Source: Siderastrea siderea | Taxonomy: Eukaryota > Cnidaria > Anthozoa > Scleractinia > Rhizangiidae | Assembly (NCBI GenBank): GCA_964030785.1 | Contig: OZ034968.1 | Span: forward strand, 32,060,686-32,124,685 | DNA length: 64,000 bases | Reading direction: 5' to 3' | In this document: positions 10,785 through 23,581 of the stretch, piece by piece | How positions within the stretch are numbered: the first letter of the stretch is position 1 | Layout of the letters: every line of letters begins with the position of its first letter | The notes under the pieces: generated by a model | What the model saw: the letters and a program-made list of their open reading frames with translations, nothing else | Told to the model about the DNA's origin: nothing | Databases searched by the model: none | Program-made: the position numbers and the translations under genes

Positions 10785-11811
10785 AGATTGAATGAAGATT
10801 GCGAGGTGTCCATCGCTGTCAATGGCCTGTCATGTTATAGCTTTTTGTTATTCGAGCGAGGAAAGGTCCTAGAATACTGAATGCAGAGAAACTCGAAATC
10901 AGTTTCAAGGACTGATTTCTAAATAAGGACTCTGATTAACACTAGTGTTTATTCACATCTGTTTAGATACAGGCAGTTGTACCTGTTTGAACAGACGCTA
11001 TGGACACATTAGCCAATGTAAACACTCAACGTCTTGTTGATTACAAGCATGCCAACTGTTATTAAATAGAACCGACATGACCTCTATAACTCAATGCAAA
11101 GGATCTGCTTATTGACTATACCAGTGATCACGACTGGACAAAGGTAATTGGACAGTCATACCGACATGCAAATCATATGCAAGGTCAGCTTCATTGTTCA
11201 CGATCAATTGATCATAACAGTACACTCAAAGAAAATAGCGAATTGCCTCAGGTCAAGCCATGTGAACATCTTAACCTGATCACGTAACTACAGCTAAAGC
11301 AGCACAGGGGCTTGGACTCGGTTTGTGTAATGCGTCAGTCTACTTCCATTAATTCTAGCGGGGCATTGGATATAGTGCATTTAAAATTTAAGGTTGATTA
11401 CAGCTTGACTAACAAGCATTGGTAGTACCTACGGAAGTTTAATGCTCAAGGGAAATGCAGATATAGTTGAATTGACTGAGCCATGATAACAAAAACGGAT
11501 AACTCTGTTGCATTAAAAAAAGTCAGGATAATTTGAAGTTCTGTTATGTATAACTGCAGATTATTAATACTACATTTACAATATATAAGTACAGATTATT
11601 CATACTTTGTTTAAAGGTAGTGTGAAGACTACTGGATCAAGATGAAGTTCATAAAGTTGATGAAGTTAAGGCATGTGATTTGTTAACATACAAGTCGTTA
11701 GAGAAAAAGACTCAGAAACCAACATAAGGCAATGATATGAGGCCTTAACAGTATACGTGTTACGATAACAGTAAATTATACCTTTTTCATGAATAATTAA
11801 TGTGCTATACA

Positions 11812-14800
11812 TTTAAGTTCCTTGAGTTAACTATCTTTGCAGATACAACAACAAATAGAACTCAGTTCTCGTTTAATGTCCTTCTTCAGTAAAGCATAAA
11901 CAAGTGGATTAATAGCAGAATTCACGAAAATCATCAAATCAGATATCCTGAATAGGCCATCATTTATAACACACAACTCCAATTTTTTGCAAAAGGAAAT
12001 AACGGTGTCAAAGGACCAACACAAAACAAAAAGACCGATAACACAACCTAACACCGCAATACTGGAACCTTCCGATCTTCTTTCCCCTGTGCTTTGCTGT
12101 GAAGCATTAGAAATTCTTTTGCCTGTTGTTGTTGGTATTTCTAAAGCGCTTTTTCGCTCACCAACGTCGCTGTTTGCGCTATTGTACTCAAGCTGTGTTC
12201 TTTGTGTCGCTACCTGTCGTGCATGTCTTCTTGCAGTGCAAAAGATGTGAGCGTACATGGTTGGCATGACAACAGTGGGGACGACTTCGAACGCAGTAAT
12301 AACAATAAAAGCGTGAACTTTTGTTGCCACGTCCCTGATATCCTCAGAGGGTGAAAACATCCAGAAAAGGGGAGAGAAGGACAACAATCCTGGTAATACC
12401 CAAGATAACAATATAGCACAAAATATTCGCCTGGATGTCGCATGAGATGGATAACGAAGCGGATATACAATCGATATATAACGGTCTATTGTCATCACAA
12501 ATAAACTTGCTATTGAGACTAACGTGAACAGGTTAAAAAACATGTTAAACGTAGTAATATTACAGCCAGACCAGTAGTGGCAAATGATGAAAAACATTGG
12601 AAGAAATAAGCCAACAAAAAAATCCGCCAACGCAAGAGATACTACAAAGTAGTTAGTAACCACATGAAGTCGCCTTTTGGTGCAAATGAGATGGATTACC
12701 ATCCCATTTCCCGTTACAGCAACGAATGCTATGAACGATGCGAGGATGATGTAATACAGAGGAAGCGGCGGGCCTGAGATACCATTCGCTGTTGGCGAGA
12801 CGAATTCAGTCTGAGTCTTGTTTTCCGCCATTAGAGACGACGCAAAAAGTTGTTAGTACTGGCGCAAAACACTGTTAGTTCTGTATTTGTAGACCACTTG
12901 ATCTTTTTATCAGTTCATCTTCAATTTTAGCAAAGAACACGCAAAATAAAAAAGCAAAAAACTTTACGAATAGGCCTCAGTGTATGAAACCATATTGGCA
13001 ATCCTCTCTAGAGTATAGCACTTTGGTTTTTTTTTTCTATTTCGTGGTCAATCCTTGGTAAGACAGCCTGCCGTTGTGATCGATCGATAAGAAGGAATCT
13101 TTCACCTACTGGTTTCGTTAGCACTTTGAATTTGCACTTTTTATCACCTGCCCAATAGCCATTATCATCCACCCTCTTTTACATGGTAATCACACTTCGA
13201 TCATGACTAAGTTTGTAGAACTTTGAACCCATTCATCGTATTGTAATTAAAATTTAGTAATGTTGTGTGCACATAAAAAGTGTACACGTTTGACATAGAG
13301 AACGAATTCGTTGATGCACCTTTTGTTTGAAATAGAAAACGAAATATTAAAAATTCTGTTCTTTAAACACTTCAACACTTCAGCAGTTGACCTTTTTTCT
13401 TGAAAGACAGTTTTTTGAAAATTGTTAATATATTTCCCTATAAATTGACTTATTATGTTAAATATCTTGTAAAAATTCAATTACTTCTTGTTATGTTATT
13501 TCAATGCCGCGATGTGTTAAATCTTTTTGAATGTGTTAGACAGTGTAGTTTAAAACTATGGAAACCTCTTTCAATTTGAAGAGAATTTGGCGAACTTATT
13601 TTACGAGTGATAAAAAACAACGTTCCCTGCAAAATACAACTAACAAAAGCAAACATCAGGCTTTATCTCTTAGTTAAAACGTTTCAGCACTTTCCTTTTT
13701 CTCGTACAGCATTTTAAATTTATTCTTTCGGTTAATTAATTCTATACAGCTGTACGAGCGCTAAGACCTCTACCGATACCACAATCTACAACAGATGAAC
13801 AAAAGCAAACATCAGGCTTTATCTCTTAGTTAAAACGTTTCAGCACTTTCCTTTTTCTCGTTCAGCATTTTAAATTTGTTCTTTTGGTTAATTAATTCTA
13901 TATAGCTGTACGAGCGCTAAGACCTCTACCAACGCTAAGCGATAATTAGGTGAGACAGGTGTATTTCACTTGAGAAAAAGAAGTCAAACAAAACAAAAGA
14001 AAAACAGGCGACGAACTAAAATTGCATTTCAAGAAAAGAAGGTAACATTAGTGCTTCCTTTGATAAGATGCCTCATTCATCCGATACCGCTATCTACAAC
14101 TGTGTGAATTTTTGAATTGTTGTGAAAATTTAGTTCTTTTGCAGTCCGTATCTCTACGTTTGTCACTATGCACTATTAATGAAGTTGGGGACTCATCAAA
14201 GAACTGCCGACATGATAGCCCCGAATCCTAACAGCTTGTTTGTATCGTCTTTCGATTAACTTCGGTTTTTGGCCTGTTTAGACAAAAAAATACGTAAGGA
14301 AATCCCCATTACTAGAAAAAGTAGAAAAAAGCACTAACTATAAGTAGAAAAAAGCACTGACCAGAATTTGTCGACACTCACTATGTAGCGGCCAGTTTTT
14401 ATTAACGCTTAAAAGCGTTAACATGGCATTGGGATGATAAATATCCGCTGATAAAAATTCAATTAAAGAGAAGTTTGTCTTAGAGCAACAGTCACTTATC
14501 GTTACGATTCTTACTGTTACTATTTCATTTGCAAAGCCACTGGGAGCAAAACTCTTAGAAAGGGAAATGAATCATGTTTGGAAGTTCCAGCATAACAATA
14601 AAAAAAAACATTTATCTAGCACAATTTCATACAAAAACAGATTGAATGAAGATTGCGAGGTGTCCATCGCTGTCAATGGCCTGTCATGTTATAGCTTTTT
14701 GTTATTCGAGCGAGGAAAGGTCCTAGAATACTGAATGCAGAGAAACTCGAAATCAGTTTCAAGGACTGATTTCTAAATAAGGACTCTGATTAACACTAGT

Positions 14801-15665
14801 GTTTATTCACATCTGTTTAGATACAGGCAGTTGTACCTGTTTGAACAGACGCTATGGACACATTAGCCAATGTAAACACTCAACGTCTTGTTGATTACAA
14901 GCATGCCAACTGTTATTAAATAGAACCGACATGACCTCTATAACTCAATGCAAAGGATCTGCTTATTGACTATACCAGTGATCACGACTGGACAAAGGTA
15001 ATTGGACAGTCATACCGACATGCAAATCATATGCAAGGTCAGCTTCATTGTTCACGATCAATTGATCATAACAGTACACTCAAAGAAAATAGCGAATTGC
15101 CTCAGGTCAAGCCATGTGAACATCTTAACCTGATCACGTAACTACAGCTAAAGCAGCACAGGGGCTTGGACTCGGTTTGTGTAATGCGTCAGTCTACTTC
15201 CATTAATTCTAGCGGGGCATTGGATATAGTGCATTTAAAATTTAAGGTTGATTACAGCTTGACTAACAAGCATTGGTAGTACCTACGGAAGTTTAATGCT
15301 CAAGGGAAATGCAGATATAGTTGAATTGACTGAGCCATGATAACAAAAACGGATAACTCTGTTGCATTAAAAAAAGTCAGGATAATTTGAAGTTCTGTTA
15401 TGTATAACTGCAGATTATTAATACTACATTTACAATATATAAGTACAGATTATTCATACTTTGTTTAAAGGTAGTGTGAAGACTACTGGATCAAGATGAA
15501 GTTCATAAAGTTGATGAAGTTAAGGCATGTGATTTGTTAACATACAAGTCGTTAGAGAAAAAGACTCAGAAACCAACATAAGGCAATGATATGAGGCCTT
15601 AACAGTATACGTGTTACGATAACAGTAAATTATACCTTTTTCATGAATAATTAATGTGCTATACA
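11812..15665. repeat. Tandem unit 2 of GPCR triplication (3,854 bp)
   Basis: Contains receptor 2, the spacer, block A and reverse block C. It is closer to unit 3 than to unit 1: the receptors of units 2 and 3 differ by one residue. Confidence 0.9.
11827..12831 (-). CDS. Class A orphan GPCR, copy 2
   Basis: Intact 334-residue paralogue of the receptor at 7971, with all transmembrane landmarks unchanged. Against copy 1 it carries S221 for T, K227 for N, Q246 for L (all in the third intracellular loop) and K282 for N (third extracellular loop). The changes thus avoid the helices and sit in loops that set coupling or ligand access. Intronless, with the same downstream blocks (C reversed, then A). 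Confidence 0.93.
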   Translation of the reverse strand: MAENKTQTEFVSPTANGISGPPLPLYYIILASFIAFVAVTGNGMVIHLICTKRRLHVVTNYFVVSLALADFFVGLFLPMFFIICHYWSGCNITTFNMFFNLFTLVSIASLFVMTIDRYISIVYPLRYPSHATSRRIFCAILLSWVLPGLLSFSPLFWMFSPSEDIRDVATKVHAFIVITAFEVVPTVVMPTMYAHIFCTARRHARQVATQRTQLEYNSANSDVGERKSALEIPTTTGKRISNASQQSTGERRSEGSSIAVLGCVIGLFVLCWSFDTVISFCKKLELCVINDGLFRISDLMIFVNSAINPLVYALLKKDIKRELSSICCCICKDS

Positions 15666-15680
15666 TTTAAGTTCCTTGAG

Positions 15681-16685
15681 TTAACTATCTTTGCAGATAC
15701 AACAACAAATAGAACTCAGTTCTCGTTTAATGTCCTTCTTCAGTAAAGCATAAACAAGTGGATTAATAGCAGAATTCACGAAAATCATCAAATCAGATAT
15801 CCTGAATAGGCCATCATTTATAACACACAACTCCAATTTTTTGCAAAAGGAAATAACGGTGTCAAAGGACCAACACAAAACAAAAAGACCGATAACACAA
15901 CCTAACACCGCAATACTGGAACCTTCCGATCTTCTTTCCCCTGTGCTTTGCTGTGAAGCATTAGAAATTCTTTTGCCTGTTGTTGTTGGTATTTCTAAAG
16001 CGCTTTTTCGCTCACCAACGTCGCTGTTTGCGCTATTGTACTCAAGCTGTGTTCTTTGTGCCGCTACCTGTCGTGCATGTCTTCTTGCAGTGCAAAAGAT
16101 GTGAGCGTACATGGTTGGCATGACAACAGTGGGGACGACTTCGAACGCAGTAATAACAATAAAAGCGTGAACTTTTGTTGCCACGTCCCTGATATCCTCA
16201 GAGGGTGAAAACATCCAGAAAAGGGGAGAGAAGGACAACAATCCTGGTAATACCCAAGATAACAATATAGCACAAAATATTCGCCTGGATGTCGCATGAG
16301 ATGGATAACGAAGCGGATATACAATCGATATATAACGGTCTATTGTCATCACAAATAAACTTGCTATTGAGACTAACGTGAACAGGTTAAAAAACATGTT
16401 AAACGTAGTAATATTACAGCCAGACCAGTAGTGGCAAATGATGAAAAACATTGGAAGAAATAAGCCAACAAAAAAATCCGCCAACGCAAGAGATACTACA
16501 AAGTAGTTAGTAACCACATGAAGTCGCCTTTTGGTGCAAATGAGATGGATTACCATCCCATTTCCCGTTACAGCAACGAATGCTATGAACGATGCGAGGA
16601 TGATGTAATACAGAGGAAGCGGCGGGCCTGAGATACCATTCGCTGTTGGCGAGACGAATTCAGTCTGAGTCTTGTTTTCCGCCAT
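15681..16685 (-). CDS. Class A orphan GPCR, copy 3
   Basis: Intact 334-residue receptor, identical to copy 2 except A209 for T in the third intracellular loop. It is the most recent duplicate by sequence. It retains DRY, NPLVY and the C-terminal cysteine cluster, and shares the CWSF and cysteine-free ECL2 peculiarities. Confidence 0.93.
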   Translation of the reverse strand: MAENKTQTEFVSPTANGISGPPLPLYYIILASFIAFVAVTGNGMVIHLICTKRRLHVVTNYFVVSLALADFFVGLFLPMFFIICHYWSGCNITTFNMFFNLFTLVSIASLFVMTIDRYISIVYPLRYPSHATSRRIFCAILLSWVLPGLLSFSPLFWMFSPSEDIRDVATKVHAFIVITAFEVVPTVVMPTMYAHIFCTARRHARQVAAQRTQLEYNSANSDVGERKSALEIPTTTGKRISNASQQSTGERRSEGSSIAVLGCVIGLFVLCWSFDTVISFCKKLELCVINDGLFRISDLMIFVNSAINPLVYALLKKDIKRELSSICCCICKDS

Positions 16686-17498
16686 TAGAGACGACGCAAA
16701 AAGTTGTTAGTACTGGCGCAAAACACTGTTAGTTCTGTATTTGTAGACCACTTGATCTTTTTATCAGTTCATCTTCAATTTTAGCAAAGAACACGCAAAA
16801 TAAAAAAGCAAAAAACTTTACGAATAGGCCTCAGTGTATGAAACCATATTGGCAATCCTCTCTAGAGTATAGCACTTTGGTTTTTTTTTTCTATTTCGTG
16901 GTCAATCCTTGGTAAGACAGCCTGCCGTTGTGATCGATCGATAAGAAGGAATCTTTCACCTACTGGTTTCGTTAGCACTTTGAATTTGCACTTTTTATCA
17001 CCTGCCCAATAGCCATTATCATCCACCCTCTTTTACATGGTAATCACACTTCGATCATGACTAAGTTTGTAGAACTTTGAACCCATTCATCGTATTGTAA
17101 TTAAAATTTAGTAATGTTGTGTGCACATAAAAAGTGTACACGTTTGACATAGAGAACGAATTCGTTGATGCACCTTTTGTTTGAAATAGAAAACGAAATA
17201 TTAAAAATTCTGTTCTTTAAACACTTCAACACTTCAGCAGTTGACCTTTTTTCTTGAAAGACAGTTTTTTGAAAATTGTTAATATATTTCCCTATAAATT
17301 GACTTATTATGTTAAATATCTTGTAAAAATTCAATTACTTCTTGTTATGTTATTTCAATGCCGCGATGTGTTAAATCTTTTTGAATGTGTTAGACAGTGT
17401 AGTTTAAAACTATGGAAACCTCTTTCAATTTGAAGAGAATTTGGCGAACTTATTTTACGAGTGATAAAAAACAACGTTCCCTGCAAAATACAACTAAC

Positions 17499-18815
17499 AA
17501 AAGCAAACATCAGGCTTTATCTCTTAGTTAAAACGTTTCAGCACTTTCCTTTTTCTCGTACAGCATTTTAAATTTATTCTTTCGGTTAATTAATTCTATA
17601 CAGCTGTAAGAGCGCTAAGACCTCTACCAACGCTAAGCAATAATTAGGTGAGACAGGTGTATTTCACTTGAGAAAAAGAAGTCAAACAAAACAAAACAAA
17701 AACAGGCGACGGACTAAAATTGCATTTCATGAAAAGAAGGTAACATTGGTGCTTTCTTTGATAAGATGCCTCATTTATCCGATACCACTATCTACAACTG
17801 TGTGAATTTTTGAATTGTTTTCAGATGAACAAAAGCAAACATCAGGCTTTATCTCTTAGTTAAAACGTTTCAGCACTTTCCTTTTTCTCGTACAGCATTT
17901 TAAATTTGTTCTTTTGGTTAATTAATTCTTTATAGCTGTACGAGCGCTGAGACCTCTACCAACGTTAAGCAATAATTAGGCGAGACAGGTGTATTTCACT
18001 TGAGAAAAAGAAGTCAAACAAAACAAAACAAAAACAGGCGACGAACTAAAATTGCATTTCAAGAAAAGAAGGTAACATTGGTGCTTTCTTTGATAAGATG
18101 CCTCATTCATCCGATACCACTATCTACAACTGTGTGAATTTTTGAATTGTTTTCAGATGAACAAAAGCAAACATCAGGCTTTATCTCTTAGTTAAAACGT
18201 TTCAGCACTTTCCTTTTTCTCGTACAGCATTTTAAATTTATTCTTTCGGTTAATTAATTCTATACAGCTGTACGAGCGCTAAGACCTCTACCAACGCTAA
18301 GCAATAATTAGGTGAGACAGGTGTATTTCACTTGAGAAAAAGAAGTCAAACAAAACAAAACAAAAACAGGCGACGAACTAAAATTGCATTTCATGAAAAG
18401 AAGGTAACATTGGTGCTTTCTTTGATAAGATGCCTCATTCATCCGATACCACTATCTACAACTGTGTGAATTTTTGAATTGTTTTCAGATGAACAAAAAC
18501 AAACATCAGGCTTTATCTCTTAGTTAAAACGTTTCAGCACTTTCCTTTTTCTCGTACAGCATTTTAAATTTGTTCTTTTGGTTAATTAATTCTTTATAGC
18601 TATACGAGCGCTAAGACCTTTACCAACGCTAAGCGATCCCTAAATTAGGTGAGACAGGTGTATTTCACTTGAGAAAAAGAAGTCAAACAAAACAAAACAA
18701 AAACAGGCGACGAACTAAAATTGCATTTCAAGAAAAGAAGGTAACATTAGTGCTTTCTTTGATAAGATGCCTCATTCATCCGATACCGCTATCTACAACT
18801 GTGTGAATTTTTGAA
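17499..18815 (+). repeat. 332-bp satellite, about four copies
   Basis: The marker aaaagcaaacatcaggcttt starts copies at 17,499, 17,831, 18,163 and 18,495 (the last with one substitution), giving an exact 332-bp period. Units 1 and 2 hold only one full and one shortened copy, so the array expanded after the unit duplication or contracted in the others. Confidence 0.9.
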
Positions 18816-19350
18816 TTGTTGTGAAAATTTAGTTCTTTTGCAGTCCGTATCTCTACGTTTGTCACTATGCACTATTAATGAAGTTGGGGACTCATCAAAG
18901 AACTGCCGACATGATAGCCCCGAATCCTAACAGCTAGTTTGTATCGTCTTTCGATTAACTTCGGTTTTTGGCCTGTTTAGACAAAAAAATACGTAAGGAA
19001 ATCCCCATTACTAGAAAAAGTAGAAAAAAGCACTAACTATAAGTAGAAAAAAGCACTGACCAGAATTTGTCGACACTCACTATGTAGCGGCCAGTTTTTA
19101 TTAACGCTTAAAAGCGTTAACATGGCATTGGGATGATAAATATCCGCTGATAAAAATTCAATTAAAGAGAAGTTTGTCTTAGAGCAACAGTCACTTATCG
19201 TTACGATTCTTACTGTTACTATTTCATTTGCAAAGCCACTGGGAGCAAAACTCTTAGAAAGGGAAATGAATCATGTTTGGAAGTTCCAGCATAACAATAA
19301 AAAAAAAAACATTTCTGTATCTTGCACAAAATTTCCTACAAAAACAGATT

Positions 19351-19990
19351 TTCATTGACATGCAAATAACACTCACTTTGAAGCTCAGACCTCACTTGGC
19401 TTAAGACAGCTCGGAATTGACTATTGAATAATTTTCCTTATAAGACATCAGCTGACTAATCAGTGTTTGTTTATCTTTGAGTATAGATTCAATCCCAAAG
19501 TTCAGTCCTTCAAATTAAAGCTGCATTGAGGAAACTCCTTAATGGTGCTGTTTCTTTTGTTAATATTTAATGAGCTAAAAATGGTGTGCTTTTTCAGTTT
19601 TAACTTGGTCGCTTACTTCTGCTCGGCTTTCTTTTTTCTTGGAAGAAATCATTCACTGTGTTACTATTAATGCTCTGAACAGAGGTTAGAGGTATTCGCA
19701 ACTAATGTGTTAAGTTGCGGTATTTTTTCTTGGCTTTAATTTATTTTTAATTTGGAGTAATCCGTTAGTAAAGTTGCCGTTATTTGTTGCAGTATTCAAT
19801 GTCGATTTTCCATTAACTGATAATTATTCCACCGAAAAGTCACACTGCCGTTAAAGGGATGCTTGCATGACAACAGATGATATTCTTACGACTTTCTTAC
19901 CATTATGAGTTCATCCCGCTTCCCTCTTGTGGGTTCTGAAATCGTCGACATGACGACTTCCCGAAAACTCATATCGGTGCGAGTCACATT
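19351..19990. other. Gene-free flank of the triplication
   Basis: Unique AT-rich DNA right of the duplication breakpoint. I see no gene, RNA or repeat signature. Confidence 0.4.
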
Positions 19991-19994
19991 GGTG

Positions 19995-20425
19995 CGAGCT
20001 CACCCCGGTAGCTGCCCGGGGGATACTCCTTACCGTGAGCTATACGGAAAGGCTCCTCCCGAAAGGGGTGCTTTTCCTGTGTTTGCAGTGTACGAGAAGG
20101 TGGGGAAGTTTCTTATTTTAATATGTTAAAGGGTTGCAGAAATTCACCGCAAACTGAAAAAGATAACAGCTAAGATGTTTACAAAATACTAACAGAAAAC
20201 ACAGCGCAAAAATATACGAGAGTTTAGAGCCTGCGATAATCTACTGTTTTTGGCTTATTTTTTGAGGTATACGAGAGGTGCATTATTTGTTCCATGCAGG
20301 TAAATGGAAGGGGTACATTTTCGTAAATTAGTGTTAAGGGTTAAAGGGTAGGGGGTGTGAACCTCGGGGTGGCGCCTTGAATTTACACCCCCACCCCTCC
20401 CTCCAAAGGGGGCGGGGGGGGGGGG
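19995..20425. repeat. Dispersed non-coding repeat, copy 1
   Basis: Shares an ordered series of matches with 30,918-31,350: a G-rich head, a segment containing aaaggggtgc and tttgcagt, aacagctaa/acagctaaat, ttttggctt, and a tail ending in C-rich then G-rich DNA. Divergence is considerable. A 74-residue frame at 19,905-20,129 only reads through this repeat. Confidence 0.6.
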
Positions 20426-21344
20426 GTAGCTGCTCCGGATCGAGATTCTCATTCTAGTACGATGACACTACATAGAGGTATCATGTAAAGGCGGTATGAC
20501 TCTTCGTTCATATCCCTTTCAGTTTCAACTATTTGATTTTGAATAAAACTCACGATGTTGTGCAAACCATTTACGTAAACGTAATATAAAGTTCTCACCT
20601 CAAAACTGAAGAGCTAGTGCCCAGTTAGCTAATTCAACAATTAACTGGCAGAACTGAAATAATAGAAAAACATTGGTAGCCTTCACAATGTCTCTTTTAT
20701 CTACTTCGGCGCATAATCATTGGAGAGTCGACCATAAAAAAGTAATCGGGTACGTTATTGTTGCTGATTGTTTAATGCAATCTGTTATGTAAATGTGACT
20801 ACGTGCAAAAAATAATAATAGTGTTTGTCTTGTTAAAGACACCTTTCCTGAGTCCAAATTTGGCAAAATGCTAAATTTTCAGAAAATGAAAAAAGAGCCT
20901 ATTTTATTGATTTTAACCGCTCTGAATTTATTTTAAAGGCAAACGCGTTCTTTTGTAGTCTAGGACTTGTTGGCGTTACTTCTGAATACTTACTCCACAG
21001 TACTCGGCATGAGGATTGAATTTAACGACTGTTTTTGCAGGTGGTCAAAACAAATGTGGGTGGTTTTGTGTACTTAGTGAAAACCAATTCTGAACACAAT
21101 ATTCAAATTACTCTCACTCACTAGTCTAGGCATATTTAAAGCGTGAGGGCTGTACACAGGCCTAAAACTGCCGTTTCCACTGTGTCGTTTCTTCCCAGAC
21201 CTCGAAGCCACTGCCATTGTTTTAGGTCATTTTAATAGCTTCAGAACAAGCCAGTGTAATTGCTTTTGAACTTAATTCACACTCACAGATAACGTGGTGA
21301 AAAGTAGCTTCAGGTGTACTTCATTTGCTTCCGAACAAGGTATC
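20426..21344. other. 5' flank of receptor 4
   Basis: AT-rich sequence with no recognisable gene. It probably includes the former promoter of the frameshifted receptor that follows. Confidence 0.35.
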
Positions 21345-22381
21345 ATGTCTTGGTATACGTATACTAGTTTGGCCATTAGTGCTATAGCAGTGACTGGAAA
21401 TGGATTCCTTACTTGGTTGATTACGACTCGATCTGCACTCCATAATACCTCTAACTGGTTTATTGCATCGGTGTCTGTGAGCGATCTTTTAGTTGGTTTA
21501 TTTATTGCACCAGTTAGTGTATATACGTAGCTTGTTACAAGCTAAATACATGCGATAATCATTTGGAAAGTGTTTTTGGAGAGCTCTTTTTGTACGAATC
21601 GATATTTAACTTATGTGCCATGACATTGGACAGGCATCTTGCTATCGTGCATCCTCTCAAATATCCACGTTACATGACAGCCGCTGTTGCCGTGCGGACC
21701 ATTTCCATTTCATGGGGAATACCTCTTGTGAATTTTGGGCTCCATTTTGTATGGCTGTATGCCGGGGCTTCGACAAGAGAGAAATGGCTTCGGATTTTTA
21801 CTATTGCGGAAGCTATTTTTATGGTAGCAATTCCTAGCTTACTGTTGTTGGTTGCAAACGTACAGATAGTCAGGGTTGCACGGTTGCAAGCAAATAAAAT
21901 TGTCGCCCAACTGCGCGTGCAAGAAATCAACTTTGATAAAATGGAGGGCGCTTCGGCTTCGTCGAATGTGCCGAGCGAAAATCTGGACATGGTAGCCCTA
22001 AATCACCAGAGTGATAAAGAGCAGGCAAGTATAGTCTTTCAAGGAAAACCTTTAAGCAAGTCATCTTCACTGGAAACGAAAAGCAATTCCAGGAAGAGGT
22101 TGCAGAGAGGTCGATTTCAGAAATCATCAGCTAAAGTCATTATCGCAGCGGTAACAATTTTTCTGATTTGTTGGTCTTTATCCTTGTATGCATCATTTTG
22201 CAGATATCTCCGACTTTGTAACGTTTCATTGGCTGCAGGGAGACTCTCAATGCTGCTTATAATTTTAAACTCTGCAATTAATCCAGTTGTATTTATTTTA
22301 TTTAAAAACGATATTCGAGCAGAAACAATGGCAATAAGTATTTGCAGGCTGGGTCAGCGGAGAAGCACAAACGTATCCTAA
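21345..22381 (+). pseudogene. Class A GPCR with one frameshift (receptor 4)
   Basis: The ATG at 21345 is the first in frame after an upstream TAA (21,273). Frame 1 gives TM1 (VTGNG) and TM2 (VSVSDLLVG) and hits TAG at 21,528-21,530. The next frame then continues without interruption from CYKLNTCDNH through TM3 (LDRH in place of DRY), TM4, a long basic third loop, TM6 (ICWSLSLY) and TM7 (NSAINPVVF, NPxxF). A stop at 21,515-21,517 in the second frame confines the shift to about 21,518-21,530, equivalent to one lost base. It is either a young pseudogene or an assembly indel, since the rest is intact. It is a different subtype from the triplicated receptors. ECL2 again lacks cysteine. Confidence 0.85.
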
Positions 22382-22459
22382 AGATGATTGAGCGTTTAAT
22401 TTAGCGTCCAAAGGATTTCGCCATTGTTTACCCTCTTCAGACCAAACCTTTTTGGTTTT

Positions 22460-22675
22460 CTGGGCCGGGGGTTTTGGGGCGAGCATTCCGCCTCTACCCC
22501 TCCTTAACTCCGAGAATATTAAAGCTTTAAAGCTATGAAAACAAAAATTAGAGGGTAGATAGTAAGTCCAAAAATGTTTCCTTTGAGGTCCACAACATTA
22601 GCTGATGACGTCATATGTCGTAAGAATTACGACATGTTCTCAAACGTCGGCGCAAATCCCATATTGGATTCTTGA
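22460..22675. repeat. Dispersed repeat D, copy 1
   Basis: Pairs with 24,291-24,490. Shared pieces in order are a G-rich head, aagaacatta/gaatattaa followed by aaagct or aggct, ttagagggt, ctttgaggtccaca, taacgtca/gacgtca, and ttctcaaac/tttcgaac. No coding capacity. Confidence 0.6.
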
Positions 22676-22899
22676 TTATTTTCTAGAAGCTCCGAAAAGG
22701 AACAAAATTCACCAAAAAGCAATCAAAATTTGTGATTTCCTTAAATTACCTCAAGAAAGTTTTATTATTTCATTAAAAAGAGGAAAATTCAAAGTTCTGA
22801 AATTCAAATTTGATGAACAAGCACTTGTTATACCAAATTGTTCCAAGATAAATTTTACGAAAAGTCACTATGCTTGGTGGCTTTAGCATGCATATTAAA

Positions 22900-23285
22900 A
22901 AGACAGTATCTTAATGCCCGACGGCCAGGTACGGATCTTTCAATTCTAAATGCTTGGCAGTTCGAAATTTTCAAAGGATTTTTTTTCAACCAAATTGGGT
23001 TCTTGAATCGCTTGGTCCAACAAACTTGAAGTACTCCTGGCAGGTTTGCATTCAGAATTTCCATCCAAATTTCGTGAGAGTTCTGACTTATTATAATAGG
23101 CACAGGCTCAGAAAATCGTCAACTACAAAATCAGAATACTGTTCTAAATCGTTTGGCAATTCTAATCAAATATCGAATACTTCCAGAACGTTTGAATAAG
23201 CCTTTCCGTTGAAATCTGAAATTTCGAGCTGCCAGGTATTTAGATTTGAAAGCTGCCGGGCATCAAGACACTGCCTATTGAAAAA
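22900..23285. repeat. Diverged inverted repeat
   Basis: 22,904-22,978 (cagtatcttaatgcccgacg, then tctaaatgcttggcagttcg) matches the reverse complement of 23,205-23,280 at roughly three quarters of positions by eye. Overlapping short frames here only read through it. The element type is unknown. Confidence 0.5.
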
Positions 23286-23581
23286 GTTATAAACATCCAA
23301 AGTCCATGCGGGCAGATTTTTTTTTCTCTTCTGTCTGAATATAGGGTTCAAGGATGATGCTCTGTGTTTTCTGTGAATAATGTATCTAGTAAAATTCCAG
23401 CAATATATGAAACGAACTGAGTTAATTGTAGATGAGGGGGGAATTCGTTTCTTATTCCATAGTGGCACCAAAACTCGAAGAGTAAATGAGGTATAAATTA
23501 AACACAAAAGGAAAATATTTGTGATGTGTTAGGATGGGCTAGATTTTGGCGTTCTGTGCGCGAGCAGTTTGCTATGTTAAA

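Larger units (their letters stand above)
7956..11811. repeat. Tandem unit 1 of GPCR triplication (3,856 bp)
   Basis: Homology among the units begins at tttaagttccttgag (7956, 11,812 and 15,666). Unit 1 contains receptor 1, a common spacer, block A and reverse block C, and then runs into unit 2. Nucleotide identity with unit 2 is very high, with scattered substitutions and a short poly-T length change near 13,027. Confidence 0.9.
15666..19350. repeat. Tandem unit 3 of GPCR triplication (terminal, modified)
   Basis: Homologous to units 1 and 2 until acaaaaacagatt (about 19,350). There units 1 and 2 pass into block A and unit 3 passes into unrelated DNA. It carries an expanded 332-bp satellite. 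The junction base composition agatt is shared by both continuations, a possible microhomology at the duplication breakpoint. Confidence 0.88.
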
